Source: Flavobacterium sp. 1355
Lineage (GTDB): Bacteria > Bacteroidota > Bacteroidia > Flavobacteriales > Flavobacteriaceae
Direction: 5' to 3'
DNA: 64,000 nt
Assembly (NCBI RefSeq): GCF_017833415.1
Contig: NZ_JAFICC010000005.1
Location: forward strand, 62,001-126,000
A program made the position numbers and the translations under genes. This document shows, in pieces, positions 35,108-45,149 of this stretch (the first letter of the stretch is position 1; each line of letters starts with the position of its first letter). Below the pieces are notes generated by a model. The model saw nothing but the letters and a program-made list of their open reading frames with translations. It was not told the DNA's origin and did not search any database.

Positions 35108-35152
35108 TAAAATTCGTATAATTATAAAATGCAGAATATGATTTAAATCATA
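35108..35152 (-). promoter_or_regulatory. Fnr-type palindrome and -7-like element for ric-nrdDG
   Basis: Perfect TATGAT-TTAA-ATCATA (35137-35152). On the minus strand GAATTTTA (35115 to 35108, 6/8) ends 36.5 bp from the centre. The implied leader before the ric ATG is long, about 140 bases. Confidence 0.55.
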
Positions 35153-35264
35153 AGACTGCATTTTTTTAAATATTTTTTTAAAGTGACCTTAACCATTTTT
35201 ATTTTTAAAGGAAAATAGTCAGCTGTAAATATCTTTTCTCTTGGAGTTTTTTAAAAATAGTGAA

Positions 35265-35309
35265 TATGACAAATATCATAATAAAGGATATTTTTATCCT
35301 TTATTTTTA
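35265..35309 (+). promoter_or_regulatory. Fnr-type palindrome and -7 element for nirK
   Basis: TATGAC-AAAT-ATCATA (35265-35280, one mismatch) and TATTTTTA (35302-35309, 7/8) ending 36.5 bp from the centre. The start would be near 35316, 20 bp before the nirK ATG. Confidence 0.72.
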
Positions 35310-35335
35310 CACTATAAATTTCAAACCAAAATAAT

Positions 35336-36820
35336 ATGAAAACCAGTGTTAAATTAAACAGACAAATAAGGGGGTTTTTTATAATGTTGCTTGTTTTAGT
35401 CGGATTTTTTTCTTGCAAAAGAGGAAGCGATGAAGCAAAAAATTATCAAAATATTGAGGCCAAAGGGCAGCAAACTGCCGAACTCACGGTGCCTCCGTTT
35501 GTTCCGAAAGCAGTAGGAGACCGTGAAGCTACAAAATTAGTGGTCAACATGGAAATTAAAGAAATTGAAGGAGAAATGGTAGATGGCGTGAAATATACCT
35601 ATTGGACTTTTGGCGGTTCTGTGCCTGGAAGTTTTATCAGAACCAGGGTTGGTGATGAAGTAGAATTCCACTTAAAAAACCATCCTGATAACAAAATGCC
35701 GCATAATATTGATTTACATGCTGTAACCGGACCAGGAGGGGGAGCTACTTCATCTTTGGTTGCACCAGGACACGAAAAAGTGTTTAGTTTTAAAACCTTA
35801 AATCCAGGTTTATACGTTTATCATTGTGCTACAGCACCAGTTGGGATGCACATTGCAAACGGAATGTATGGGTTGATTTTGGTTGAACCAGAAGGAGGTT
35901 TACCACCTGTTGATAAAGAATATTACATCATGCAAGGTGATTTTTACACTAAAGGAAGTTATGGAGAGCAGGGCTCTCAACCTTTTGATATGGATAAAGC
36001 CATTAAGGAACAAGCCGATTATGTGGTTTTCAATGGAAAAGTTGGATCTATTGCCGGAGATAAGGCTTTAACGGCCAAGGTTGGAGAAACTGTACGTATT
36101 TATATGGGCAACGGAGGCCCGAATTTAGTGTCTTCTTTCCATGTTATTGGAGAAATTTTCGACAAAGTGCATATTGAAGGGGGAGATATGATCAACGAAA
36201 ACGTACAAACTACTTTAATACCTGCAGGAGGCTCAGCCATTGTAGAGTTTAAAGTAGATGTTCCCGGAACTTTTATATTAGTGGATCATTCGATTTTCAG
36301 AGCCTTTAATAAAGGGGCAATTGGAATGCTGAGAGTTGAAGGCGAGGAAAATAAAAAAGTATATTCTGGAACCATACAAGATGGGATTTATTTACCCGAA
36401 GGCGGAACAATTCAAGGTATGCCCAAAGGAAAAGCGGTTCCGAAAAGCACTGTTGCAAAGACTGTTGGTGAACAAATTAAATCAGGTAAAGAATTATTTG
36501 ACAGAACCTGTTATGCCTGTCACCAATCTGACGGCCAGGGTATTGCCAATGCTTTTCCACCATTATCAAAATCAGATTACCTGAATGCTAATCCAGACAG
36601 GGCTATTGGAGCAGTATTGCACGGATTAAGCGGCGAAATCACTGTTAATGGCAAGAAATTCAATAATGTGATGACCAGTCAAAACCTAACTGACGAACAA
36701 GTAGCGGATGTTCTGACTTATGTCTACAACAGTTGGGGTAACAATAAAACAGTTATAACGCCAGAAAAAGTCAAAGCTGTTAGAGCCAAACCAGCACCAA
36801 AACTAACACAGGAACATTAA
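35336..36820 (+). CDS. nirK: Copper nitrite reductase with C-terminal cytochrome c domain
   Basis: Reduces nitrite to NO in the periplasm. The 494 residues have a lipoprotein-like signal ([10 protein letters not shown]), two cupredoxin domains (about 60-205 and 210-340) and a class I cytochrome c domain (about 380-470). Type 1 copper ligands are seen in [14 protein letters not shown], catalytic Asp and His in [10 protein letters not shown] and [12 protein letters not shown], and the heme motif is CYACHQSDG. Three-domain NirK with its own heme c is known in some bacteria (for example Ralstonia pickettii type) and bypasses a separate electron donor for the final step. It heads an operon with NirV-like and SCO genes. 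Confidence 0.95.
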   Translation: MKTSVKLNRQIRGFFIMLLVLVGFFSCKRGSDEAKNYQNIEAKGQQTAELTVPPFVPKAVGDREATKLVVNMEIKEIEGEMVDGVKYTYWTFGGSVPGSFIRTRVGDEVEFHLKNHPDNKMPHNIDLHAVTGPGGGATSSLVAPGHEKVFSFKTLNPGLYVYHCATAPVGMHIANGMYGLILVEPEGGLPPVDKEYYIMQGDFYTKGSYGEQGSQPFDMDKAIKEQADYVVFNGKVGSIAGDKALTAKVGETVRIYMGNGGPNLVSSFHVIGEIFDKVHIEGGDMINENVQTTLIPAGGSAIVEFKVDVPGTFILVDHSIFRAFNKGAIGMLRVEGEENKKVYSGTIQDGIYLPEGGTIQGMPKGKAVPKSTVAKTVGEQIKSGKELFDRTCYACHQSDGQGIANAFPPLSKSDYLNANPDRAIGAVLHGLSGEITVNGKKFNNVMTSQNLTDEQVADVLTYVYNSWGNNKTVITPEKVKAVRAKPAPKLTQEH

Positions 36821-36842
36821 AATAAATCAAAAAAAGTAAGAG

Positions 36843-37607
36843 ATGGCCGTATTTAAAACAATACCAGTCCTATTTATACTCTGTTTAAGTTCTCTTTTTG
36901 CCCAAGAAGAAAAAATGGCATCCATAAAGGGGGGCAGTTTTGTACCCCTATATGGTGGTACTTCTGAAAAACCGGTCAACATAACCTCGTTTAATATTGA
37001 TGTGTATCCGGTTACCAATAAACAATTTCTTGTTTTTGTCAAAAAAAATCCCGGCTATAGTCGTTCTAAAATCAAAGGTATTTTTGCTGATAAAAGTTAT
37101 CTGGCACAGTGGGTAAGTGATTTTGATTATGGTTCAAAGAATTTAAACAATGCTCCGGTAACCAATATTTCCTGGTTTGCTGCCAGAAAATATTGCGAAT
37201 GCCAAGGCAAAAGACTGCCGACAATGGACGAATGGGAATATGTAGCCATGGCCGATGAAAAACGTATTGATGCCCGTTCTAAAAAAGAATTCAATAAATA
37301 TATTATGTCATGGTATGAGAAACCAAAAACTTACCTAAACCCTATAGGTCAAACCTTCAGGAATTATTGGGGAGTATATGATATGCATGGATTAGTTTGG
37401 GAATGGACAGGAGATTTCAATAGTATATTTCTTTCGGGCGAGTCCAGAAAAGATAAGGCCACTGATAATAAACTCTTTTGCGGAAGCGGATCTGTAAACG
37501 CTACCGATTTAATGAATTATGCGGCTTTTATGCGTTATGCTTTTAGAGGCAGCCTGAAGGCCAATTACACTACCAGGAATCTTGGTTTTCGATGCGCTAA
37601 AATTTAA
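36843..37607 (+). CDS. nirV: NirV-like SUMF1/FGE-domain exported protein
   Basis: The 254-residue protein has a signal peptide (LFILCLSSLFAQ) and a formylglycine-generating-enzyme-type domain: MASIKGGSFVPLYG, VYPVTNKQFLVFVK, CECQGKRLPTMDEWEY, GLVWEWTGDF and NLGFRCAKI. Genes of this kind next to nirK are called nirV; their role in NirK maturation is unproven. It lies 22 bp after nirK in the same operon. Confidence 0.85.
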   Translation: MAVFKTIPVLFILCLSSLFAQEEKMASIKGGSFVPLYGGTSEKPVNITSFNIDVYPVTNKQFLVFVKKNPGYSRSKIKGIFADKSYLAQWVSDFDYGSKNLNNAPVTNISWFAARKYCECQGKRLPTMDEWEYVAMADEKRIDARSKKEFNKYIMSWYEKPKTYLNPIGQTFRNYWGVYDMHGLVWEWTGDFNSIFLSGESRKDKATDNKLFCGSGSVNATDLMNYAAFMRYAFRGSLKANYTTRNLGFRCAKI

Positions 37608-37638
37608 ATAGGTTCTAATCCATTAATATTTTAAAATA

Positions 37639-38226
37639 ATGAAAAAACTGTTTCTGGGATTAACATTAATCCTTTTAGTTTTACGGGGATGTACCACTAA
37701 TAAAAAATCCGAAGAAAAACCGGTTTCAGATCTATCCATATACAACCTGCCTTCAAAATGGACCAATCAAAATGGGCAAAATCTTGAAATGAAAGATTTA
37801 AAAGGGAAAGTACTTGTTATGGTAATGATTTATACTTCCTGCAAAGCAGCTTGTCCCAGATTAGTGGCCGACATGCGGAATATAGAATCTCGTTTGCCCG
37901 ACAATATCAAACCAAATGTAAAATTAGTCTTAATTAGTATTGATCCTAAAACAGACACTCCAAAACGTTTAAAAGATTTTGCTATTGCAAATAAAATGGA
38001 TGGGGATCAATGGGAATTTCTGAGATCCACAGAAGAAAATACCCGAGAGTTTGCCGCCGTTCTGGCGGTAAATTATAAGAAAATTGCCCCTTTAGATTTT
38101 TCTCATTCTAACATTATAAGTGTTTTTAATGCCCAAGGAGAATTAAAATTTCAGCAAGAAGGTTTGGGTGTAAATTCTCAGGCAACTATTAAAAATATTA
38201 TTGAAGAGGCTCAAAAGATACAGTAA
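37639..38226 (+). CDS. SCO1/SenC-family copper chaperone lipoprotein
   Basis: The 195-residue thioredoxin-fold protein has a lipobox (LVLRGCTT), the copper/redox motif YTSCKAACPRLVADM (CxxxC) and the family's conserved His in PLDFSHSNIISVF. SCO proteins carry copper to CuA or type 1/2 sites in the periplasm. As third gene after nirK it probably serves NirK, with NosZ CuA as another possible client. Confidence 0.9.
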   Translation: MKKLFLGLTLILLVLRGCTTNKKSEEKPVSDLSIYNLPSKWTNQNGQNLEMKDLKGKVLVMVMIYTSCKAACPRLVADMRNIESRLPDNIKPNVKLVLISIDPKTDTPKRLKDFAIANKMDGDQWEFLRSTEENTREFAAVLAVNYKKIAPLDFSHSNIISVFNAQGELKFQQEGLGVNSQATIKNIIEEAQKIQ

Positions 38227-38585
38227 CTTTTTCCTTATAACCGATTTTACATTTGGCTATTGAGTCCGTAAATTTGTAATATAATTGGGTTATTCCCCCA
38301 TGTTTGCTACCGATACCATGGAAAGATTGAAAGAGGGCGACGCTGATCACATTAACAAGTAGGCTTGGGTAATGCTTAATGTAAATACTCAGATTATTGC
38401 GTATAAAAGTACTTTTTAATTCGGTTCCAGCCCTCTAAAATAGTATTATCCAGAACGTTTTGCATTGCCGGCTTATCGTAGCAGTAATCAGGTTTTTTTG
38501 CTTGATTTTGTGAAATACAAAGTTTTATGGCTTATTTTTATTAATTTCATCTTAACTTTCTGATTATTCTAACTTGACACCAATA
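38227..38585 (+). other. Intergenic region with a short decayed reading frame
   Basis: From the ATG at 38300 a 20-codon stretch (MFATDTMERLKEGDADHINK) ends in a stop and is followed by more codons in the same frame with further stops, suggesting an unidentified remnant. No terminator was obvious after the SCO gene. Confidence 0.25.
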
Positions 38586-38630
38586 AATGATTTATATCAT
38601 GTTTTAGGATTACGGACTATTTTATCTTTG
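38586..38630 (+). promoter_or_regulatory. Fnr-type palindrome and consensus -7 element for narK
   Basis: AATGAT-TTAT-ATCATG (38586-38601) with TATCTTTG (38623-38630), an 8/8 match to TAnnTTTG, ending 36.5 bp from the centre. The start would be near 38637, 17 bp before the narK ATG. Confidence 0.72.
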
Positions 38631-38653
38631 TTTAAGAATTAATTAAAGCAAGT

Positions 38654-40135
38654 ATGAGCAATTTATCGCAATCACACAGAATATTATTTTTAAACACACT
38701 CGCTTTTGCGGTCTGTTTTGCCTGCTGGACTTTAAATGGTGTTTTAGTCACTTTTTTAGTTGATCAGGAAATTTTTGATTGGAATGTAGTTCAGATCGGG
38801 TGGCTATTGGGAATTCCAATACTTACAGGCTCTCTTATGCGATTACCAATGGGGATATTAACAGACAAATATGGAGGCCGCGTGGTCTATTCTGCTTTAC
38901 TGGTTTTGGCATCCATTCCTTTGTTTTTGCTTCCTTTTGCTGCTAATTTCTGGATGTTTGCCCTATTGAGTTTTATGTTCGGAATGGTGGGAACAAGTTT
39001 TGCCGTTGGTGTGGCCTATACTTCATTATGGTATCCTAAGGAATGGCAGGGACGTGCCTTAGGAATGTTCGGAATGGGTACTGCAGGAGCTTCTATCACT
39101 CCTTTTATAGCCCCAAGTATGCTGAAATACTTTTCAGAGTCTGATCCCGTAAATGGCTGGAAATATTTGCCTGTTATTTACGGTGTAGTATTGCTGACCA
39201 TGGGGATTGTTTTTATTCTTTTTTCGAAAACTAAAAAAATTGAAACAAAGGCAAAAACAGTCAAAGAACTTTTGCAGCCCCTTAAAGAGGTGCGTGTGTG
39301 GCGTTTTGGAACCTATTATTTTTTGCTATTTGGTTCGTTTGTATCATTTTCCCAATGGTTGTTGCCTAATTTTATGAATGTTTATCATACTACTTTAATT
39401 TTAGGAGGGCTGTTTACTACCTGTTTTAGTTTACCAGCTGGTGTTATTCGTGCTTTTGGAGGATTTTTATCCGATAAATTTGGAGCAAGAAAAGTGATGT
39501 ATTGGGTATTGAGTACTTCTGTGGTATTGAGTTTCCTGCTTTTATTTCCAAAAATGAATATTACTACTTCGGGTAGCGGCTTAATGGCAGCAAAAGCTGG
39601 AACTGTTACACAAGTATCACCATCTAAGATAGTGATCGGGGAAAAAGAATATTTGCTTACTCCAGAAGATGCTAATGCTGGGCACAATGCGTTTTTTCCT
39701 TCTAAAAAAACATGGCAGGAAGTTGTTGTAGCAGAAAATCAAAAAGTCCAGAAAAAAGAATTAATAGCAGATGGAATAACACAAATTCATTTTGAGGCCA
39801 ATATGTGGGTTTACCTTACGTTGGTCATTTTAATTGGTGCCTGCTGGGGCATTGGTTCGGCAGCAGTTTACAAACATATTCCGGAGTACTTCCCGAATCA
39901 GGTAGGAGTAATCGGAGGAATGGTAGGTATGATTGGTGGCTTGGGAGGATTTATTGGACCTATTGTTTTCGGATACCTGCTTGCTTTTACTGGATTCTGG
40001 ACCAGTTCATGGTTCTTTATCTTCGCCTTGTCAATTACATGCTTGATTTGGATGCACCGGGTTATTGTAAAAGTGACTACAGAAAAACTGCCTGAATTTG
40101 CTCAGGATATGGATAGAAAAGATGTTGTACAATAG
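38654..40135 (+). CDS. narK: NarK-family nitrate/nitrite transporter with inserted loop
   Basis: A 493-residue major facilitator protein of twelve helices. Nitrate-porter features include GWLLGIPILTGSLMRLPMGI and the signature-like glycine-rich stretches FGMVGTSFAVGVAYTSLWYP and GGMVGMIGGLGGFIGPI. Between two C-terminal helices (about residues 315-380) lies an extra hydrophilic insert of some 60 residues (SPSKIVIGEKEYLLTPEDAN). Presence of an importer agrees with a nitrate reductase active in the cytoplasm. It is separated by 257 bp from the reductase operon that follows. Confidence 0.93.
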   Translation: MSNLSQSHRILFLNTLAFAVCFACWTLNGVLVTFLVDQEIFDWNVVQIGWLLGIPILTGSLMRLPMGILTDKYGGRVVYSALLVLASIPLFLLPFAANFWMFALLSFMFGMVGTSFAVGVAYTSLWYPKEWQGRALGMFGMGTAGASITPFIAPSMLKYFSESDPVNGWKYLPVIYGVVLLTMGIVFILFSKTKKIETKAKTVKELLQPLKEVRVWRFGTYYFLLFGSFVSFSQWLLPNFMNVYHTTLILGGLFTTCFSLPAGVIRAFGGFLSDKFGARKVMYWVLSTSVVLSFLLLFPKMNITTSGSGLMAAKAGTVTQVSPSKIVIGEKEYLLTPEDANAGHNAFFPSKKTWQEVVVAENQKVQKKELIADGITQIHFEANMWVYLTLVILIGACWGIGSAAVYKHIPEYFPNQVGVIGGMVGMIGGLGGFIGPIVFGYLLAFTGFWTSSWFFIFALSITCLIWMHRVIVKVTTEKLPEFAQDMDRKDVVQ

Positions 40136-40392
40136 CGATCAAATAAAAAGTATTATTAATTTTTATTATAAATTAGAAAGGAATTACTCAATTGGTCTTG
40201 AAATCGATTTGCCTTTTCCTTTTTTTTTGTAAATTAACCTTCTTTAATATTTAAACATTTTGAAGCGCTATTTTTTATAAGCAGTCTAAAAGTAATACCG
40301 GTCCTTATGTATGGTACGGATTGTAATTTGAGAATTAACAGTTATTCTTTGTAATTAGAATTTAAAAGTCAACTGATGTAATATAATTTAAA

Positions 40393-41442
40393 ATGAAAGA
40401 TAGAAACTACAATATTAAAGCTTTACTTATTGCCACCTCCATGTCCGTGCTAATGATCATATTAGTTTTTTATGGATCCAGAAAACTGCAAAATTTTGAT
40501 GCTGCATTAATTACGTATTTATTTGGGACTGTGTTTGCTTTTTTTGGTATTGTGTACCGCTACTCTGTTTGGCTGCAAAGACCGCCTACCTGGATTTATT
40601 TCAAAAGAGGGGTTAGCTATTTGTTTACCGGTAAAGTATTTTCGCACTTTTGGTTCGCTTCAAAAGAGACTATTGAAAATATTGCTTTCCAGAAGTTTAT
40701 TTATCCACGTGGAAAATACCGTTGGATGGCTCATTTTTTGATTGCCATAGGCTGTACCTCCGCTTTTTTAATTACCATACCTTTAACTTTTGGATGGATC
40801 CATTTTACCATGGCTCCAAACTCAATATCGGTCTATGAAGCGCACTTTTTTGGTTTCAAGGTCATGGACTTTGAATTGGGTTCCATTATGGCCTTCCTGA
40901 CTTTTCATGCTTTGAACTGGTCGTCTTACCTGGTTATATTAGGTTCATTATATTATCTAAGACGACGTTTGACCAATCCGGGTTTGATCGCTACTCAAAC
41001 TTTTGAAGGTGATTTATTACCCCTTATTTTATTGATTGCTATTTCTGCTACCGGACTTGGATTAACGTATTCCTATCAGTTTATGAAAGGTTTTGCATTT
41101 GATTTTCTAGCTGTTTTGCATGCTGTAACAGTAATTATGTTCTTAATATGGATTCCATTTGGAAAGTTTTTCCATATCATTCAGCGCCCGGCACAAATTG
41201 GGGCACATATATATAAAAAGCAGGGAATGAAAATGGGCATGGCAGTTTGTGAGCACACCGGAGAAGAATTCGCTACCAATTTGCATATAAAAGATCTTAA
41301 AACAGTAACTAAGGAATTGGGCTTTAATTTTGACAGGCCGGACGGAACATCACACTTGGATTTAAGCCCTGAAGGAAAAAGATCCCGTTTGGCACAAGCC
41401 CACCTGAAAGCCCGACTGGAAGGCGGAAATTTATTTGGTTAA
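40393..41442 (+). CDS. Cytochrome b-type membrane subunit of the nitrate reductase cluster
   Basis: The 349-residue protein has about six membrane helices and paired helix histidines in MAHFLIAIG, YEAHFFGF, FHALNWSSYL and VLHAVTVIMFLIWIPFGKFFH, the pattern of NarI/HdrE-like b-type cytochromes; the C-terminal 80 residues are soluble. It opens an operon with a molybdopterin enzyme, ferredoxin subunit, Rieske protein and small membrane protein, and probably oxidises menaquinol for them. It resembles the cytochrome b plus Rieske modules of haloarchaeal nar clusters more than classical NarI; this comparison is from memory. Confidence 0.75.
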   Translation: MKDRNYNIKALLIATSMSVLMIILVFYGSRKLQNFDAALITYLFGTVFAFFGIVYRYSVWLQRPPTWIYFKRGVSYLFTGKVFSHFWFASKETIENIAFQKFIYPRGKYRWMAHFLIAIGCTSAFLITIPLTFGWIHFTMAPNSISVYEAHFFGFKVMDFELGSIMAFLTFHALNWSSYLVILGSLYYLRRRLTNPGLIATQTFEGDLLPLILLIAISATGLGLTYSYQFMKGFAFDFLAVLHAVTVIMFLIWIPFGKFFHIIQRPAQIGAHIYKKQGMKMGMAVCEHTGEEFATNLHIKDLKTVTKELGFNFDRPDGTSHLDLSPEGKRSRLAQAHLKARLEGGNLFG

Positions 41443-41515
41443 TTTTTTTAAAGTCGAATTAAAATTTAAAAACAACCTGACGATTTTTTTATCGTATCGG
41501 TTAAAAATATAAAAC

Positions 41516-43732
41516 ATGGCAAAATTACCTGTTTCAGAACAAAACATTATCACGCAGTTTGGCCCTCATAAAAATTACACACCTAAAGATGGTTATGAAG
41601 GCAGGGATGAACCAGATGAGTTGGTAAAAACACATTGTTGTTTTTGCGGGATGCAGTGCGGGATTCAATTATCGGTAAAAGACAATAAAGTAGTAGGCTT
41701 TGAACCCTGGATGGAATTTCCGTTCAATGAAGGGCGATTGTGCCCCAAAGGAGTCCAGCGCTATTTACAGAACAATCATCCGGATCGTCTTTTGTCCCCG
41801 CTCAAAAGGGTGGAAGGGCAAGGATTTGTACCGGCATCCTGGGATGAGGCCATGGGAAAAACAGTTTCTGAAATCAAAAGAATTCAGGAAAAATATGGGA
41901 ATGATGCATTCTCGGTCCTCTCGGGGGTTTCCCTTACCAATGAAAAAAGTTATTTGATGGGCAAGTTTGCCCGTGTAGCTTTAAAAACGAAAAATTTGGA
42001 TTATAATGGACGCTTGTGTATGGTAAGTGCAGGGGCGGGAAATAAGAAAGCGTTTGGCCTGGATAGGGGTTCAAATAACTATTCGGATCTGGAATATGCA
42101 GAAGTAATTATTGTGGCCGGAGCCAATATTAGTGAAACTTTCCCAACATTAACCCACTGGATTTGGAAGGCCAGAGACCGTGGCGCTAAATTGATAGTAA
42201 TTGATCCGAGAATGATTCCATTGGCCAGAACAGCCGACATTCATTTGGATGTTCGTCCCGGAACAGATTCGGCTTTATATGGCGCTATGCTGAAATATTT
42301 GGTGGATCATGATATGCTGGATCACGATTTTATTGCTAACCATACATCAGGTTTTCAGCAGACCATAGAGGCCGTAAAAGAATATACCCTGGAATGGGCA
42401 GAAGAAGTTACAGGGATTAAAAAAGAAAAAATTCAGCAGGCAGCCCAATTATGGGGCAGTGCCAAAACAAGCTTTTTACTTCATGCCCGCGGAATTGAAC
42501 ATCACTCCAAAGGTGTAGATAATGTTTTGGGCTGCATAAATCTGGTTTTGGCAACAGGAAGAATTGGTAAGCCATATTGCGGTTACGCCACTATTACAGG
42601 TCAGGGAAATGGGCAAGGTGGTAGAGAGCACGGTCATAAATGCGACCAGTTACCAGGCAATAGGGATATTGAAAATCCGGAGCATCGTGAATATATCGCA
42701 GAGGTTTGGGGTATTAATGAGAAAGATATGCCAGGAAAAGGTTTATCGGCTTATGAAATAATCGAAGCCATTCATCGTGGGGAGATCAAAGGGCTATTGT
42801 CTATTTGTTTCAATCCGCTAGTTTCATTGCCCAACAGCAACTACGTTCGGGAGGCTTTAGAAAAGTTGGAATTTTATGTTTGCATTGACTTTTTCTTAAA
42901 CGAAACGGCCCGTCATGCCGACATCGTTTTGGCAGGTTCACTGCAGGAAGAAGAAGAAGGGACAACCACTTCGGCAGAAGGGCGTGTGATCCGCATCCGC
43001 CAGGCAGTAACGCCTCCGGGAGACGCCAGAACCGATACTTCCATTATATTGGAATTAGCCAAACGATTAGGCGTACAGGATAAATTTACCTATGATAGCA
43101 GTGAAGCCGTTTTTAATGAATTGCGTGTAGCCTCAAAAGGAGGAACTGCTGATTATTATGGAATTACCTACCAAAGGATTGAAGACGAAATGGGTGTTTT
43201 TTGGCCGTGCCCGGAAATAGGACATCCCGGAACACCTCGGCTGTGGGAGGATAAAAAATTTAAGACAGCAGATCAAAGGGCGCATTTTAATCCCGCCCCC
43301 TACAAGCTCCCGGGTGAAGTTCCAAATGCTGATTACCCAATAATTTTGACCACAGGACGTGTGGTTTCACAATATCTGAGTGGTACACAAACACGAAGAA
43401 TTGGAAAATTGGTCGATCAGTATCCGGAACCTTTATTGGAAATTCATCCAAATTTAGCCCAACAATACGGCATCAAACAAAGGGAATTAATAAAAGTGAC
43501 TACCCGGCGTGGTGAAGGCATTTTTCCTGCAAATATTGTCGAAACGATTCGCGAAGATACGGTTTTCATACCCTACCACTGGTCTGGGAAAAAATCAGCG
43601 AACCAGTTGACCCCCGGAACATTGGATGCTATTTCTAAAATCCCGGAGTTCAAAGTTTGTGCCTGCCATCTGGAGCCATTGCGTGAAATAGCGCCAGCTT
43701 CGAGCGAATCTATGGCTTATGCTAGTATTTAA
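41516..43732 (+). CDS. Molybdopterin nitrate reductase catalytic subunit, NarB/NasC/NapA type
   Basis: The 738-residue protein binds a 4Fe-4S cluster through [11 protein letters not shown] (about 42-51) with CPKG at about 76-79, followed by bis-MGD-binding domains ([35 protein letters not shown]). The Cys in NGRLCM is the expected molybdenum ligand, as in Nap/Nas enzymes. There is no twin-arginine or Sec signal, so it should be cytoplasmic. The length fits NarB/NasC without the extra C-terminal 2Fe-2S domain. With narK upstream and respiratory partners downstream it is probably a respiratory nitrate reductase; assimilatory use is possible but no assimilatory nitrite reductase is nearby. Confidence 0.85.
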   Translation: MAKLPVSEQNIITQFGPHKNYTPKDGYEGRDEPDELVKTHCCFCGMQCGIQLSVKDNKVVGFEPWMEFPFNEGRLCPKGVQRYLQNNHPDRLLSPLKRVEGQGFVPASWDEAMGKTVSEIKRIQEKYGNDAFSVLSGVSLTNEKSYLMGKFARVALKTKNLDYNGRLCMVSAGAGNKKAFGLDRGSNNYSDLEYAEVIIVAGANISETFPTLTHWIWKARDRGAKLIVIDPRMIPLARTADIHLDVRPGTDSALYGAMLKYLVDHDMLDHDFIANHTSGFQQTIEAVKEYTLEWAEEVTGIKKEKIQQAAQLWGSAKTSFLLHARGIEHHSKGVDNVLGCINLVLATGRIGKPYCGYATITGQGNGQGGREHGHKCDQLPGNRDIENPEHREYIAEVWGINEKDMPGKGLSAYEIIEAIHRGEIKGLLSICFNPLVSLPNSNYVREALEKLEFYVCIDFFLNETARHADIVLAGSLQEEEEGTTTSAEGRVIRIRQAVTPPGDARTDTSIILELAKRLGVQDKFTYDSSEAVFNELRVASKGGTADYYGITYQRIEDEMGVFWPCPEIGHPGTPRLWEDKKFKTADQRAHFNPAPYKLPGEVPNADYPIILTTGRVVSQYLSGTQTRRIGKLVDQYPEPLLEIHPNLAQQYGIKQRELIKVTTRRGEGIFPANIVETIREDTVFIPYHWSGKKSANQLTPGTLDAISKIPEFKVCACHLEPLREIAPASSESMAYASI

Positions 43733-43748
43733 CCTGTAAAAACAAAAA

Positions 43749-44318
43749 ATGAATTATACCAATTTTAATAAAAATGAAGAGTTTTTTGTAGATATGCAAC
43801 GGTGCATTGGCTGTAAAGCCTGCGAGATGGCCTGTGCTGAATGCGAAACTAACGGTCAGGAATCCTTAATTCACGTAAATTATGTTGATCGGGCTTCAAC
43901 TGTACAGACTACCGTTCAGGTGTGTATGCATTGTGAAGATCCTGTTTGTGCAAATGTATGTCCTGCTGATGCTATTTCAAAGGACGAATTCGGAATTGTC
44001 CATACGGCAAATACCGAAAGATGTATTGGTTGTTCCAACTGTGTCATGGCGTGTCCATTTGGCGTGCCTAAAAAAGAAGAGTCCTACGATTTGATGATGA
44101 AATGTACGATGTGCTACGACAGAACCAGCGTGGGCAAAAAGCCAATGTGTGCTACGGTTTGTCCAAGCGGGGCCTTGTTTTATGGCACCAGAGAGGAAAT
44201 ACAGGAAATGCGCCCAAATAGTTCGCCTGTAAATACATTTCTTTTCGGAGAAGAGGTAGTGAACACAAAAGTTAATATTATGATGCCCAAAGGCAGTAAT
44301 CAATTAATAATTTATTAG
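43749..44318 (+). CDS. Four-cluster ferredoxin subunit (NarH/NrfC-like)
   Basis: The 189-residue protein has four cysteine groups for 4Fe-4S clusters: [48 protein letters not shown] and CTMCYD...CATVCPSG. No signal peptide. It sits 16 bp after the molybdopterin subunit gene and 5 bp before the Rieske gene and would pass electrons from the membrane part to the catalytic subunit. Confidence 0.9.
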   Translation: MNYTNFNKNEEFFVDMQRCIGCKACEMACAECETNGQESLIHVNYVDRASTVQTTVQVCMHCEDPVCANVCPADAISKDEFGIVHTANTERCIGCSNCVMACPFGVPKKEESYDLMMKCTMCYDRTSVGKKPMCATVCPSGALFYGTREEIQEMRPNSSPVNTFLFGEEVVNTKVNIMMPKGSNQLIIY

Positions 44319-44323
44319 AATTC

Positions 44324-44842
44324 ATGTCTAAAGAAGATAATTTAAATAAAAATTGGAAGAAGGATTTTCCAATCGAAAAACAACAGGCAACCAATGTGAG
44401 CCGTCGTGATTTTGCCAAATTCCTTACACTGGTATCAGGAGGATTAATGGTTGGAAGCGGCCTGGTGGCAGCCAAAGCGCACCTATTTCCAAAAGATGAA
44501 CTGGATGGAGAGCACTTTGTCTGTAAAAAAGAAGAGGTGCCGGTAGGCGGTACACGCGCATTTGTGATAAAAGGAAGTACAATCCCCTATATATTGATTC
44601 ATCTGGAGACGGGAGAGTTCAAAGCGTATGAACAAAAATGTACCCATCTTTCCTGCTCTGTCTTTTACAAGCCCGGTACCGGAATTATTCATTGTCCATG
44701 CCACGAAGGCTCTTTTGACGCCCAAACCGGAGATGTTATTGCCGGACCACCGCCCAGGGCGTTGCCTAAACTGCAGGTTTTTTTTAAAGAAAATGCTATT
44801 TATGTAAAGGCATCGGAAAATCTGGAAGAAAAAGTAGGATAA
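44324..44842 (+). CDS. Rieske 2Fe-2S protein with twin-arginine signal anchor
   Basis: The 172-residue protein has a twin-arginine motif (VSRRDFAKFL at about 25-34) followed by a hydrophobic helix, then a Rieske domain with CTHLSC and CPCHEGSFD. The signal would place the Rieske domain outside, anchored in the membrane, while the catalytic and ferredoxin subunits look cytoplasmic. It is the fourth gene of the operon, ending 19 bp before the small membrane protein. Confidence 0.9.
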   Translation: MSKEDNLNKNWKKDFPIEKQQATNVSRRDFAKFLTLVSGGLMVGSGLVAAKAHLFPKDELDGEHFVCKKEEVPVGGTRAFVIKGSTIPYILIHLETGEFKAYEQKCTHLSCSVFYKPGTGIIHCPCHEGSFDAQTGDVIAGPPPRALPKLQVFFKENAIYVKASENLEEKVG

Positions 44843-44861
44843 ATTCGTAAAATTAAGAACC

Positions 44862-45116
44862 ATGAGTACTTTTAGAACTGGTCAGAATCAGGCCAACCCC
44901 AATAAGTTAAACGCGATACTTTCAACCATTATTTTTATATTAATACTAAATGTGACTATTCAAATTTGGTTGTTGTATGCGGCCTTGAACAATGCTTTGG
45001 ATAACAATAAAGAAATCCTTATTCCTGCATTTATTGCGTCATTGATATTATTTCTGATAGGAATTGGTCTGCTGTATTACTTACCAATTGGAAATTTGAA
45101 GAAAAAGCACGTATAA
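44862..45116 (+). CDS. Small two-helix membrane protein ending the nitrate reductase operon
   Basis: The 84-residue product has two hydrophobic segments (AILSTIIFILILNVTIQIWLLYA from about 20, and FIASLILFLIGIGLLYYL from about 55) and short polar ends. Relatives of about this size appear last in similar clusters; function unknown, likely a subunit or assembly partner of the membrane part. Confidence 0.7.
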   Translation: MSTFRTGQNQANPNKLNAILSTIIFILILNVTIQIWLLYAALNNALDNNKEILIPAFIASLILFLIGIGLLYYLPIGNLKKKHV

Positions 45117-45149
45117 ATTTGTTTCAGGGTTTTAGATTAGTCTTTTTTA

